NCBI RefSeq assembly: GCF_014222285.1
Contig: NZ_JACKZS010000032.1
Location: forward strand, 1-51,229
Source of the DNA: Nostoc sp. UCD121
GTDB taxonomy: Bacteria; Cyanobacteriota; Cyanobacteriia; Cyanobacteriales; Nostocaceae
DNA: 51,229 bases
Direction of reading: 5' to 3'
Within the stretch, counting starts at the first letter, position 1, and each line of letters opens with the position of its first letter. Position numbers and translations under genes: made by a program. Below are positions 18,961-29,900 of the stretch, piece after piece. The notes beneath the pieces are model-generated. The model saw nothing but the letters and a program-made list of their open reading frames with translations. It did no database searches and had not been told where the DNA came from.

Positions 18961-19057
18961 TAGTAGTCTGTCAAGAACTAATTGACAAATAAATTTTTTG
19001 TAGAGACGGCGATTTATCGCATCTGTCTAACGTCAAAATGAATTTGACAGACCACTA
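18961..19057. repeat. Short inverted-repeat element upstream of the cluster
   Basis: TAGTAGTCTGTCAA (18961-18974) and TTGACAGACCACTA (19044-19057) are inverted repeats with 13 of 14 matches, enclosing a core with TTGTAGAGACGGCGATTTAT. That core resembles a short repeat widespread in Nostoc-type genomes. The 97-bp unit ends 67 bases before the first gene of the cluster and may influence its transcription or simply be a MITE. Confidence 0.6.
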
Positions 19058-19124
19058 ACCCTAATTTTATGCAGTAACAGGAAATAAAAATAGACAAAGC
19101 TGCGATTAACTTAGGTAGCATTTT

Positions 19125-21395
19125 ATGAATATGAAGACAAGTTTCGATATCACACTGATTAAGACACAGGCACCTGTGGAGCATTCCACCTTAATCGAAA
19201 TTCTGAGTTGGAGAGCAAGTTACCAGGGAGATCAGAAGGCTTATACATTCTTAGTCGATGGTGAGACACAAGAGGTTCATCTGACTTACAGACAGCTAGA
19301 GCAGCAAGCTAAAGCGATCGCTTCAACACTACAGTCTCTAGGAGATGTTGGCTCTCGTGCCTTGTTACTATATCCACCTGGTCTGGAATTCATCGTTGGT
19401 TTTTTTGGATGTTTGTATGCTGGCTTTGTGGCTGTTCCTGCTTATCCACCCCGAGCTAATCAGTCAATGTTAAGGCTACAGGCGATTATAGCTGATGCTC
19501 AAGCAACCATTGTACTCACTACTACATCTGTATTAAGTAACGTGGAGCATCAGGTTGCTCAAAATCCGGTATTGCAAAAGTTGCATTGGCTTGCCACCGA
19601 TACAATTACTAATGAGCGAGCATCAGATTGGCGAAAATTGTCATTTAGCAAAAATACATTAGCTTTTCTACAATACACTTCTGGTTCTACAGGTACACCG
19701 AAAGGCGTAATCGTAAGTCATGGCAATTTGCTACACAATGAGCGAATGGTCAAGATGGCATTTGGACATACAGAGAAAACTATCTTTGTAGGTTGGTTGC
19801 CCTTATTTCATGACATGGGATTAATTGGAAATGTACTGCAACCCCTGTATTTGGGTATACCTTGCATTCTCATGTCGCCAATTGCTTTTCTTCAGAAGCC
19901 TTTTCGCTGGCTACAGGCTATTTCCTCCTATAAAGCGACTACTAGTGGTGGCCCTAATTTTGCTTATGATATGTGCGTTCGCAAGATTACGCCAGAGCAA
20001 TGTGAGAGTCTTGACCTCAGTAAATGGGAAGTAGCTTTTAACGGGGCTGAAACTATTCGTGCTCAGACACTAAAGGAGTTTGCAACTACTTTTAAGCCTT
20101 ATGGCTTTCGAGAAGAGGCATTTTATCCCTGCTATGGCATGGCTGAGGCAACTTTATTTGTTTCTGGACAGTTAAAAACACATTCTCCCGTACTTCAACA
20201 TCTTGAAAGCACAGCACTTGAGCAAAATCAGGTGGTTGTAAAAGCTGCTGAACAAGAAAACACCACAACAATTGTCGGCTGTGGTCAAACATGGTTAGAT
20301 CAAAAAATTGCGATCGCTAACCCAGAATTGTTAACCCGATGTTCACCTGAACAGGTTGGAGAAATTTGGGTTTCCGGTTCAAGTCTGGCTCAAGGTTATT
20401 GGAATCGACCAGAAGATACAGAACGTACTTTCCATGAATATCTAGCAGATACTGGTGAAGGTCCGTTTCTGCGTACTGGCGACTTAGGATTTTTACATAA
20501 TGGTGAGTTATTTATCACCGGTCGGATTAAGGATCTGATCATCATTCGAGGTCGTAACCATTATCCTCAAGATATTGAAATCACAGTAGAACAGAGCAAT
20601 CCCTTATTAAGACCTGGTGCTTGTGCTGCGTTTTCTGTAGATGTTTTTGGTGAAGAGCGTTTAGTTGTTGCTGTTGAAGTTGACCGTAGTTACATAACAC
20701 AACGCCGTAAGCAAAAAAAGAGTAACCCAGAAAATCAAGGTCAAATAGGAGTTGAACCAAACGTTAATCCTAAAAGCCATCAGCCTATGGTTAAAGAAAC
20801 GCCAATTGAGGCAATTCGCCAAGCTGTGGCTGAATATCATGAACTACAAATTTATGCCGTTTTACTATTAAAGCCTGGTAGCATTCTGAAAACTTCTAGC
20901 GGAAAAATTCAGCGTCATGCGTGCCGAAATGCTTTTCTGGCTGGAAGCTTAGATGTGGTAGAGGATTGGCTTGAAAATCCTCCACCTCAAGTAAAATTAC
21001 AACATTTGCTGGCACAAGTAGAATCTTTGGAACAACAAATTAAAGCTCCCAAAGAGCTACTTCCCAATTTGTGTATTGACAACACCAACGAACTAGTAAA
21101 TTCACAAAAACAGCTTCACACTGAAGAGTTTATTCAAGCCTGGTTAGCTTCCCAATTAGCGAAGTATCTGAAAGTCGAGCCTGGTGATATAGATGTTGGG
21201 CAGCCTTTCGCTCGCTATGGTATGGATTCAGTGATCGCAGTCAGCCTCACAAATGACTTAGCAGTTTTACTTGGACTTAAACTGGAAGCCACCTTGTTAT
21301 GGGATTATCCCAGCATTGAGGCTCTTACCAAGTACTTAGCTAAGGAATGCCGTCTCTCGGACTCAGAATCCAAAATCATTGAAAAAAAAGTTTAA
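19125..21395 (+). CDS. Fatty acyl-AMP ligase fused to an acyl carrier protein (loading module)
   Basis: The 756-residue protein has an acyl-adenylating domain (about 1-610) with the ATP loop QYTSGSTGTPKGVIVSH, the FAAL/LC-FACS core HDMGLIGNVL and CYGMAEATLFVSG, and the motif TGDLGF. The C-terminal catalytic Lys region is SSGKIQRHAC. A carrier domain (about 675-745) carries the phosphopantetheine Ser at S702 in YGMDSVIAV. FAALs activate free fatty acids as acyl-AMP and pass them to an ACP, here one on the same chain. It is the first gene of a same-strand series and ends 24 bases before the P450. ATG 19125 is preceded by a weak AGGTAG. An alternative ATG lies two codons further on. Confidence 0.93.
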   Translation: MNMKTSFDITLIKTQAPVEHSTLIEILSWRASYQGDQKAYTFLVDGETQEVHLTYRQLEQQAKAIASTLQSLGDVGSRALLLYPPGLEFIVGFFGCLYAGFVAVPAYPPRANQSMLRLQAIIADAQATIVLTTTSVLSNVEHQVAQNPVLQKLHWLATDTITNERASDWRKLSFSKNTLAFLQYTSGSTGTPKGVIVSHGNLLHNERMVKMAFGHTEKTIFVGWLPLFHDMGLIGNVLQPLYLGIPCILMSPIAFLQKPFRWLQAISSYKATTSGGPNFAYDMCVRKITPEQCESLDLSKWEVAFNGAETIRAQTLKEFATTFKPYGFREEAFYPCYGMAEATLFVSGQLKTHSPVLQHLESTALEQNQVVVKAAEQENTTTIVGCGQTWLDQKIAIANPELLTRCSPEQVGEIWVSGSSLAQGYWNRPEDTERTFHEYLADTGEGPFLRTGDLGFLHNGELFITGRIKDLIIIRGRNHYPQDIEITVEQSNPLLRPGACAAFSVDVFGEERLVVAVEVDRSYITQRRKQKKSNPENQGQIGVEPNVNPKSHQPMVKETPIEAIRQAVAEYHELQIYAVLLLKPGSILKTSSGKIQRHACRNAFLAGSLDVVEDWLENPPPQVKLQHLLAQVESLEQQIKAPKELLPNLCIDNTNELVNSQKQLHTEEFIQAWLASQLAKYLKVEPGDIDVGQPFARYGMDSVIAVSLTNDLAVLLGLKLEATLLWDYPSIEALTKYLAKECRLSDSESKIIEKKV

Positions 21396-21419
21396 ATAAA
21401 TGGAGTCATTAGTAATTCA

Positions 21420-22676
21420 ATGCAAGACGTTATCAGCACGAGTGGTACTAACAAAAATGGTTTCATAGGAACAGCCCTGTTTAATCCCTTTTTGCCCGAA
21501 TTTCGCTCTGATCCTTATCCATTCTACCACCGACTCCGTTCCAAAGATCCAATACACTGGAGCTATTTAGGCTTTTGGGTGATTACTCGCTACGCTGACA
21601 ACCTCACTCTTCTTCGTGATTCTCGTTTCAGCTCCGATCTTCGTAATTGGAGTGGCTATGAGCAACGATATATTCGGCGGGAGCATGTAGAATTCAGCCC
21701 TCTGGCACAACTAGTCAGTAAATGGATAACTAACCAAGATCCGCCTTATCACACCCGGTTGCGGGGGCTAGTGAGCAAGGCATTCACCCCTCGAAGTATC
21801 GAGGCGATGCGTCCGCATATCCAAGACATTGTGAATCAACTGCTGGATCGAGTACAGGATGCTGGAGTCATGGATGTGATTGCTGATCTTGCTTACCCAC
21901 TACCCATTACTGTCATCACCCAGATGCTAGGAGTGCCTGTTGAGGATAGCGATCGGCTCAAGCAGTGGTCGTTCGATATCTCGCGTACCCTCGATCCCGT
22001 GATGACACTGGATCTTTTCAAGCAAGTCAATAGCAGTATTATGACGTTCATTGAGTACTTGCGTCATTTGATTACAGAACGAAGGAATCATCCCCAGCAA
22101 GACCTTCTCAGCGCCATGATTGTCGCTAGAGAACAAAGTGATATGCTCAGTGAAGACGAATTGATAGCGACTTGCATTTTTTTGTTTGCCGCAGGTCACG
22201 AGACCACATCGAATCTAATTGGTAATGGTTTGTTGGCTTTGCTACGTCATCCCGACGAGCTTAACAAACTCAAACAGAATCCGACGCTGATTCAAAGCGC
22301 CATTGAAGAACTACTACGCTACGAAAGCCCAGTCCAATTATGGTGGCGGACAGCGCTGGAAGATATTGAGTTTGGTAACAGCATAATCCGTAAAGGTCAG
22401 ATGGTAATAGTTCACTTGGGGGCAGCTAATAGAGATCCAGATCAGTTCCCCGACCCCGACCGGCTCGACATTACCAGACGTGAGAATCGGCACATCGCTT
22501 TTAGCAATGGCATTCACACTTGCTTAGGTGCTGCACTAGCCCGGCTTGAGACGGAGATTGTCTTTAACACTCTCCTGGAACGGATGCCCAATTTGAAGCT
22601 CCAAAGTAACGCAGTAGAGTGGGACGAGATCATGAGCTTACGCTCCTTAAAAGCTCTGCCCATAGCCTTCAATTAA
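21420..22676 (+). CDS. Cytochrome P450 monooxygenase
   Basis: The 418-residue soluble bacterial-type P450 has the I-helix oxygen motif FAAGHETTSN, the K-helix ExxR in EELLRYESPVQ, and the heme-binding loop FSNGIHTCLGAALAR with ligand Cys368. Its length is typical of the CYP107-like biosynthetic group. Placed between the loading enzyme and the PKS with short gaps (24 and 47 bases), it most likely hydroxylates or otherwise oxidises the lipid chain or the finished product. No ferredoxin or reductase gene is in the cluster, so it must use general partners. Substrate and timing are unknown. Confidence 0.92.
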   Translation: MQDVISTSGTNKNGFIGTALFNPFLPEFRSDPYPFYHRLRSKDPIHWSYLGFWVITRYADNLTLLRDSRFSSDLRNWSGYEQRYIRREHVEFSPLAQLVSKWITNQDPPYHTRLRGLVSKAFTPRSIEAMRPHIQDIVNQLLDRVQDAGVMDVIADLAYPLPITVITQMLGVPVEDSDRLKQWSFDISRTLDPVMTLDLFKQVNSSIMTFIEYLRHLITERRNHPQQDLLSAMIVAREQSDMLSEDELIATCIFLFAAGHETTSNLIGNGLLALLRHPDELNKLKQNPTLIQSAIEELLRYESPVQLWWRTALEDIEFGNSIIRKGQMVIVHLGAANRDPDQFPDPDRLDITRRENRHIAFSNGIHTCLGAALARLETEIVFNTLLERMPNLKLQSNAVEWDEIMSLRSLKALPIAFN

Positions 22677-22723
22677 TAAACAATTGCTACTCAGATTGGG
22701 AGTTGATAGTTAACTAAACATAG

Positions 22724-25700
22724 ATGAGAAAAAATCATATTGCTATGGAACCTATTGCCATCATCGGCATCGGATGCCGTTTCCCTGGCGCTAACAACCC
22801 AGAGGACTTTTGGAAACTTCTGAAAAACGGGATCGATGCGATCACCGAAGTTCAAGCAAATCGTTGGGATATAAACACCTTATACGATCCAAATCCAGAG
22901 ACACTAGGTAAAATAAATAACCGTTGGGGCGGTTTTTTAGAGCAAGTAGATCAGTTCGATCCTCTCTTTTTTGGAATTACTCCCAAGGAAGCAAACTTTA
23001 TAGATCCCCAACAGCGATTGTTGCTGGAAGTAGCTTGGGAGGCCTTAGAGAATGCGGGGATTGTGCCCGATCGTCTAACAGATACATCTACTGGTGTATT
23101 TGTAGGTGTCGGTTCTCATGATTACTATTTACAAGCATGGCGAAATTTTAATAGCATTGGTGCTTATACCAGTAGCGGCACATCGTCATCGATCGTGGCT
23201 AACCGCATTTCTTATTTCTTTGGACTACGCGGGCCCAGTATGGCCATTGATACAGCTTGTTCCTCCTCACTTGTTGCGGTACATCTTGCCTGTCAAAGTT
23301 TGTGGAATCAGGAATCTACTCTGGCGATCACTGGGGGTGTCAATTTAATTCTTTCGCCAGAAGGAAACATTGGGATGACAAAAGCAGGTGCTTTGTCTCC
23401 TGATGGTCGTTGCAAAACCTTTGATGCTAAAGCAAATGGTTATGTTCGAGGTGAGGGAGCTGGTGTGGTTATTCTCAAGCCTTTATCACAGGCGAAAGCA
23501 GACGGCGATCTGATTTATGCTGTCATCCGTGGCAGTGCAATTAATCAAGATGGTCGTACCAATGGGCTGATGGCTCCTAATCGATGGGCCCAAGAAGCAG
23601 TGCTGCGAGAAGCTTACCGACGTTCTGGGGTTTCGCCAGGGCAAGTCCAGTATGTTGAGGCTCATGGTACAGGTACTCTGTTAGGCGATCCAATTGAGAT
23701 GAAAGCTCTAGGATCGGTTCTGGCAAATGAACGTACCCCTGGGAATTACTGCGCTGTTGGTTCACTCAAGACAAACATTGGACATTTAGAGGCAGCAGCA
23801 GGTATTGCTAGTTTAATCAAAGTTGCATTGTCACTCAAACATCGGCAAATTCCTCCAAGTCTGCATTTTCAGGAACCAAATCCTTATATTCCTTTTGACG
23901 AGATTCCTTTAAAAGTTCAGCAAACTCTGGGTACATGGTCTGAGGTTGCGGGTGCAGCGATCGCTGGAGTAAGTTCCTTTGGCTTTGGCGGTACCAATGT
24001 TCATGTGGTTGTGGAAGAAATAACAGTACAACCACTTAGAAGCCATGAATTTGAACGCTCCCAGCACTTGCTTACTCTATCGGCAAAAAGCGAAACGGCT
24101 TTACAGGCACTGGCGCAAAGTTATAAAACTTATTTAACATGCGATCATTCAGTTTCACTAGCCGATGTTTGTTTTACGGCTAATACAGGGCGCTCTCATT
24201 TTACCCACCGCCTTGCAGTTGTTGCTGAATCTCACATACAGTTAGCTGAACAACTAGGCGCTTTTGCAACCGGAAAAGAGACTTCTGGACTAGTGAGTAG
24301 AAAAGCCAACAACAGCAAGCATTCGAGAATAGTCTTCCTCTTCACAGGTCAGGGATCTCATTATGTAAATATGGGACGCCATCTCTATAATACTCAGCCC
24401 AAATTCCGTCAGATATTAGATCAGTGTGATAAACTGTTGCGCTCTTATTTACCGCAGCCACTTTTGTCTGTACTTTATCCAGTAGCTGATGCCCCAAATC
24501 TTTTAGATGAAGCTGCATACACTCAACCTGCATTATTTGCTTTGCAATATGCTTTAGCTGAATTATGGCGCTCTTGGGGGATTGTACCAGATTTGGTCAT
24601 GGGCTATAGTCTGGGTGAATATGCGGCTGCTTGTGTTGCAGGTGTTTTCAGTTTCAAAGATGGGCTTAAGCTATTAGTCGAGCGGGGACGACTGATGCAA
24701 GCTTTGCCTCAAAATGGAATTATGGCGATGGTATTCGCCGATGAAGTGCAGGTAGCGGATGCGATCGCTCCTTTCAAAGATCGTGTTGCAATTGCTACTT
24801 TAAATGCTCCGAAAAATATCACGATCGCAGGGAAAAAAGAGGCTGTACAGTCCGTACTGCAAAAGTTAAAATCAGAAAATATTGGCTTCCAGTATTTGAG
24901 TATTCCTCATGCCTTCCACTCATCATTGATGGAACCAATGCTTGATAGTTTTGAACAGTCCTTGCGGTCAGTACAGTTTCAAGCTCCTTGTATTCCCCTG
25001 ATTTCCAACTTGACGGGGAAATCTCTCCAACCAGGAGAAATACCTGATGCAACTTACTGGTGCCGTCATGTTCGAGAGCCAGTGCAATTTGAGAGGGGAA
25101 TGCAAACTATTTTTGAGCAGGGCTATGACCTATTTATTGAGTTAGGTTCGCATTCTATATTGTTGAGCATGGGCAAACGCTGTTTACCAAAGGGTTTTGG
25201 TACTTGGTTGCCTTCGCTGAAGAAAGGTCAAGATGACTGGCAGATACTCTTGAACAGTCTAGGTGCATTATATGCCACAGGCGTAAATGTAGACTGGGTT
25301 GGATTTGACCATGACTACCCCCGCACTCGTCTGCCATTACCAACTTATCCCTGGCAAAGAGAACGGTTTTGGTTAGAAGAAATTCAATCAAATCAGCCTA
25401 CGCCTACAAAATCAGAAAATCAACCTTTTTGGGAATCACTAGTAGAAGCTGGTCGTCAACAGTCCCTGATGGGGCCGTTAGATTTGGACTTAAATACATA
25501 CGACGTCAAATCCCAATTTATGGATCGCTTGGTCACTGCTTACATTGTCAGCGCTTTCCACGATCTAGGCGTTGACATTAAACCCAGTTCTAGTTATTCT
25601 GCAGATACCTTGCTGCATCAATTCAAAATTTTACCTATTTATCGAAAACTTCTGCATCGTTGGCTAGAGAGGTTGGCAAAAGAAGGGTTTTTACAGCAAC

Positions 25701-26989
25701 AAGAAGAAGTTTTTGTTGGTCTTCTCCCACTACCGATAATATCGCTTGATTCTCTTGCAACTGAAGCAAAAAAGCAGTGGTTTGATTCTACTTATGCATT
25801 TGACTTCATGCAGCGCTGTGGTCAAAACCTTGCAGCTATACTTGTTGGTGAGGTAAAGCCAGTAAATTTGCTATTTCCTGGCGGTTCTTTTGAAACAGCA
25901 GAAGGTATTTATCAGTACTCACCTGAAGCTCGCTACTTCAATGGTATCGCTAAGGCAGTATTGGAATCAGTAGTGAAAAGCTTTTCCAACGAGAAAAATC
26001 TGCGGATTCTTGAAGTTGGTAGTGGAACGGGAGGCACTACTGCATCTTTGTTACCAGTTTTACCACCCGATAAAACGAGCTACTATTATACAGATCTCTT
26101 TGAGTTTTTCTTTACTCGCTCTCAGCAGAAGTTTCAGGATTATCCATTTATCCATTATGGGCTGCTAGACATTGAACAGAATCCTCAAGAGCAAGGCTAT
26201 GATCGCCACAGCTTTGATGTAATTGTCGCAGCTAATGTCTTACACGCAACTCAAAATTTAGGAGAAACCTTACAACATATTCAGTCTCTCCTCGCCCCCA
26301 ATGGTATCCTATTGATTTCGGAGATCACTGAGCATCAATCTTGGCTTGATATTACATCCAGTTTATTTGAAGGTTGGCAGCGCTATGAAGATGAGTACCG
26401 ACAGGATCAACCACTGCTATCAGTGCCGCAGTGGAAAAAGACTCTACTAACTCATGGGTTTGAGGAGGTAATAGTTTTACCTGAACTTAATTGTGCAGCA
26501 GCCATTTTAGGACAACATATTTTGGTGGCTCGTTTGTCAATGTCAGTAACTAGCCCAGAAAGTTGTACATCAGCTGATTTGTCTGTGCAGCATCTCAATC
26601 AGCATTTAAACAATAACTTTGAGCAAGTCCAGCATCATAACTCGCTACCAATTGATAGCTCACTCACAAACTTGCATTTTAGCCAAAATTTAGTCTTTTC
26701 TACACAACTAGAAGAACGCCAGTTATGGATTGAGGGTTATCTGCGTGAACAAGTATGCAAAGTGGTGAGACTTTCTCCACACGAACTGGATATGCAGCAA
26801 TCTCTCAATAACTTAGGGGTTGATTCCTTAATGGCTCTTGATCTAAAAAACCAAATTGAAATCAATTTAGGGATACCTGTAAGCATTACTGATTTACCAA
26901 GTAACAGTGTATCTCGTCTTGCAATGCTGGTACTTGAACAACTAACACTAATAACAACTGGTGACAACTGGGAGGAAGGAGAACTATGA
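22724..26989 (+). CDS. Type I polyketide synthase module: KS-AT-cMT-ACP
   Basis: The 1421-residue module begins EPIAIIGIGCRFPG. KS: C179 in DTACSSS, H314 in EAHGTGT, H354 in NIGHLEA, all intact. AT (about 515-820): S629 in GYSLGEY and HAFH at 729-732, the signature of malonyl specificity. After a linker comes a C-methyltransferase (about 940-1280) with the SAM motif LEVGSGTGGTT (glycines from 1099). The ACP carries S1368 in LGVDSLMALDL. There is no KR, DH or ER domain, so the beta-keto group should remain and the alpha carbon be methylated once or twice. The likely start is 22724 or the second Met at 22745, which begins directly at the conserved KS start. The last codons overlap the NRPS start (ATGA), implying translational coupling. 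Confidence 0.94.
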   Translation: MRKNHIAMEPIAIIGIGCRFPGANNPEDFWKLLKNGIDAITEVQANRWDINTLYDPNPETLGKINNRWGGFLEQVDQFDPLFFGITPKEANFIDPQQRLLLEVAWEALENAGIVPDRLTDTSTGVFVGVGSHDYYLQAWRNFNSIGAYTSSGTSSSIVANRISYFFGLRGPSMAIDTACSSSLVAVHLACQSLWNQESTLAITGGVNLILSPEGNIGMTKAGALSPDGRCKTFDAKANGYVRGEGAGVVILKPLSQAKADGDLIYAVIRGSAINQDGRTNGLMAPNRWAQEAVLREAYRRSGVSPGQVQYVEAHGTGTLLGDPIEMKALGSVLANERTPGNYCAVGSLKTNIGHLEAAAGIASLIKVALSLKHRQIPPSLHFQEPNPYIPFDEIPLKVQQTLGTWSEVAGAAIAGVSSFGFGGTNVHVVVEEITVQPLRSHEFERSQHLLTLSAKSETALQALAQSYKTYLTCDHSVSLADVCFTANTGRSHFTHRLAVVAESHIQLAEQLGAFATGKETSGLVSRKANNSKHSRIVFLFTGQGSHYVNMGRHLYNTQPKFRQILDQCDKLLRSYLPQPLLSVLYPVADAPNLLDEAAYTQPALFALQYALAELWRSWGIVPDLVMGYSLGEYAAACVAGVFSFKDGLKLLVERGRLMQALPQNGIMAMVFADEVQVADAIAPFKDRVAIATLNAPKNITIAGKKEAVQSVLQKLKSENIGFQYLSIPHAFHSSLMEPMLDSFEQSLRSVQFQAPCIPLISNLTGKSLQPGEIPDATYWCRHVREPVQFERGMQTIFEQGYDLFIELGSHSILLSMGKRCLPKGFGTWLPSLKKGQDDWQILLNSLGALYATGVNVDWVGFDHDYPRTRLPLPTYPWQRERFWLEEIQSNQPTPTKSENQPFWESLVEAGRQQSLMGPLDLDLNTYDVKSQFMDRLVTAYIVSAFHDLGVDIKPSSSYSADTLLHQFKILPIYRKLLHRWLERLAKEGFLQQQEEVFVGLLPLPIISLDSLATEAKKQWFDSTYAFDFMQRCGQNLAAILVGEVKPVNLLFPGGSFETAEGIYQYSPEARYFNGIAKAVLESVVKSFSNEKNLRILEVGSGTGGTTASLLPVLPPDKTSYYYTDLFEFFFTRSQQKFQDYPFIHYGLLDIEQNPQEQGYDRHSFDVIVAANVLHATQNLGETLQHIQSLLAPNGILLISEITEHQSWLDITSSLFEGWQRYEDEYRQDQPLLSVPQWKKTLLTHGFEEVIVLPELNCAAAILGQHILVARLSMSVTSPESCTSADLSVQHLNQHLNNNFEQVQHHNSLPIDSSLTNLHFSQNLVFSTQLEERQLWIEGYLREQVCKVVRLSPHELDMQQSLNNLGVDSLMALDLKNQIEINLGIPVSITDLPSNSVSRLAMLVLEQLTLITTGDNWEEGEL

Positions 26990-29900
26990 CGACAACTAAT
27001 ATTTTGACGGAAATTTCTAAACTAGGTGTGCAGGTATGGGTTGATGGTGAACAATTACGATACCGTTCTCCCAAGGGAGCGCTAACACCTACACTACGTG
27101 CCTACTTTGCCGAACACAAAGCGGAAATTCTGACACTGCTGCGTCAAAGCAATAATCAAGATTCTGTTTCTTCTGTATCTCCATCTATAGTATATGCACC
27201 AGATGAACAGTATTTACCCTTTCCACTTAACGATATGCAACAGGCATACTGGTTGGGTCAAAGTGATAGCTTTGAACTGGGTAATGTTGCGGCTCATTAC
27301 TATACAGAGTTTGAATTTGTAGATTTTAACCTGGAAAAATTTAACCTGGCTTGGCAGCGCTTGATTAAACGGCACAGTATGTTGAGAGCTATTGTCCTAC
27401 CAGATGGCCAGCAAAAAATTCTGGAGCAAGTGCCTCCTTTGGAAATTGAAGTTCGAGATTTGCGGGGACAAAAAACTCTGTTCGTAGAATCTGTATTAGA
27501 GAGTGTCCGTCAGCAGATGTCTCATCAAGGCCCAAGCACAGATCGGTGGCCGTTGTTTAAAGTTTTAGCTCACCAACTCGACAATCAACAAGTCCGACTT
27601 CATTTCAACTTTAGCCTCTTGATTATAGATGGATGGAGTTTTAATATTCTGCTACAAGAACTGGCAGCACTATATCAAAATCCCGATTATTCTCTACCAC
27701 CACTGGATATCTCATATCGGGACTATACTTTAGCATTAGGTGCATTACAAAATTCGGAAATATATCGGAAATCTCAAAACTATTGGTGGAATCGTTTAAC
27801 AACTTTACCTCCTGCCCCAGAAATACCTCTAGCCAAGCATCCAAGTACAGTAACTCATCCTCAATTTGTTCACCGCAAAGCAATATTAGAGCCAGAAACC
27901 TGGCTAAAGTTGAAGAATAGAGCCTCAGAAGAAAATCTTACACCCACATCTGTATTATGTGCTGCCTATGCCGAAGTTCTTACTATTTGGAGTAAGGAAC
28001 CGATTTTTAGCATCAACCTCATGTTGTACAATCGTCGTCCTTTGCATCCACAAGTCAAGGACATTCTCGGCTCTTTTGTCAACACAAACTTGCTGGAGGT
28101 GGACAATTCTCTACAGGATAGCTTTGTCTCTCGAGTTCAGCGCCTTCAAAAACAACTTTGGGATGATCTGGAGAACAGTTATGTCAGTGGTGTAAGAGTT
28201 CTGCGGGAATTAAACCGAACTCATGGTGGAACTTTGAAAGCTACAATGCCTGTAGTCTTTGCCAGCGGCCTGAATTTGCGGGAAGAACAAGCTGCTTCTA
28301 CAGAATGGGTATCTAAAGTAATATACACTTGCGTACAGACTCCCCAAGTTTGGCTAGATCATCAAGTTGTAGAGAAAGGTGGGGCTTTAGTCTTGATTTG
28401 GGATGCCTTAGAGGAAATTTTTCCTCCGGGTCTTTTGGATAATATGTTCAGCACATATTGTAGTTTCCTACATCGTTTGGCAGATGAGAAAGATGCTTGG
28501 CAAAAAACTGCGCGACAGCTGATGCAACTAGCACGACTTGAGCAGCAAACGGATGTCAATATTACCCAAGCACCTATACCAACAGGGATGCTTCACACCT
28601 TGTTTGCGACACAGGTGGCTCTGCGATCGCAACAATCAGCAGTTATTTCTTCCCACCGGACTTTGACCTATGAGCAATTGTCCAGTCGCTCCAATCAGGT
28701 AGGGCGATGCTTGCAACAGTTGGGAACCCGTGCCAATGTTTTGGTGGCAGTAGTCATGGAGAAAGGTTGGGAGCAAGTTGTGGCCGTTTTGGGGGTTCTC
28801 CAGTCGGGAGCAGCTTATTTGCCTATCGACCCAGCGCTTCCTAAAGAGCGACTTTGGTATCTAATCGGGCAAAGTGAGGTCGGGCTGGTTCTGACTCAAT
28901 CTTGGCTTGACAAAAAATTGGAGTGGCCTGATGGCATCCAGAGGCTTTGTGTAGACAGCGCAGACTTAGAGAAAATAGACGACCGACCCTTAAAACCAGT
29001 TCAGAAACCAGAGGACTTAGCCTACGTTATTTTCACATCCGGCTCTACAGGGCTGCCTAAAGGTGTGATGATCGATCATTGCGGTGCTGTTAATACTATT
29101 TATGACATCAACCATCGCTTTGGTGTTGGGCCCGAAGATCGGGTACTTGCTATATCTTCATTAAGTTTTGATCTATCAGTTTACGACATCTTTGGCACGC
29201 TGGCAGCTGGAGGAACAATCGTCATTCCCCAGGCTGAGGCAGTGCGAGATCCTGCTCATTGGGCAGAATTGCTGGTAAGAGAAAAAGTGACGATCTGGAA
29301 TTCAGTGCCAGCCCTAATGCAGATGTTGGTAGAATATGCAGACGGCAGGCTAGAAAAAATCCCTTCCAATTTGCGTCTGGTGCTTCTAAGTGGAGATTGG
29401 ATACCAGTTAGTTTACCAAATCAGATCACATCCCTAGTTCCAGGCATCCAAGTAATTAGTCTAGGAGGTGCTACTGAAGCTTCTATTTGGTCTATCCTTT
29501 ATCCAATTGAAGATATCGATCCGGCTTGGAAAAGCATCCCTTATGGTCGACCGATGCTAAACCAAAGTTTTTATGTACTCAATGAGATGCTGGAAGCTTG
29601 CCCAGTCTGGGTGACAGGTGAACTCTATATTGGGGGAAGAGGGGTAGCAAAAGGTTACTGGCAAGATGAGGAAAAGACCCGCGCCCGTTTTATTAAGCAT
29701 CCCCAAACAGGAGAATATTTGTACCAGACCGGAGATTTAGGGCGCTACCTTTCTGATGGCAATATCGAGTTTCTCGGAAGGGAGGATTTTCAAGTTAAGG
29801 TTCAGGGGCACCGTATTGAATTGGGAGAGATTGAAACTGCTTTGGAGCAGCACCCAGCAGTGCGTGCTGTAGTAGTAACGGCATTGGGTGAATTTCAGGA

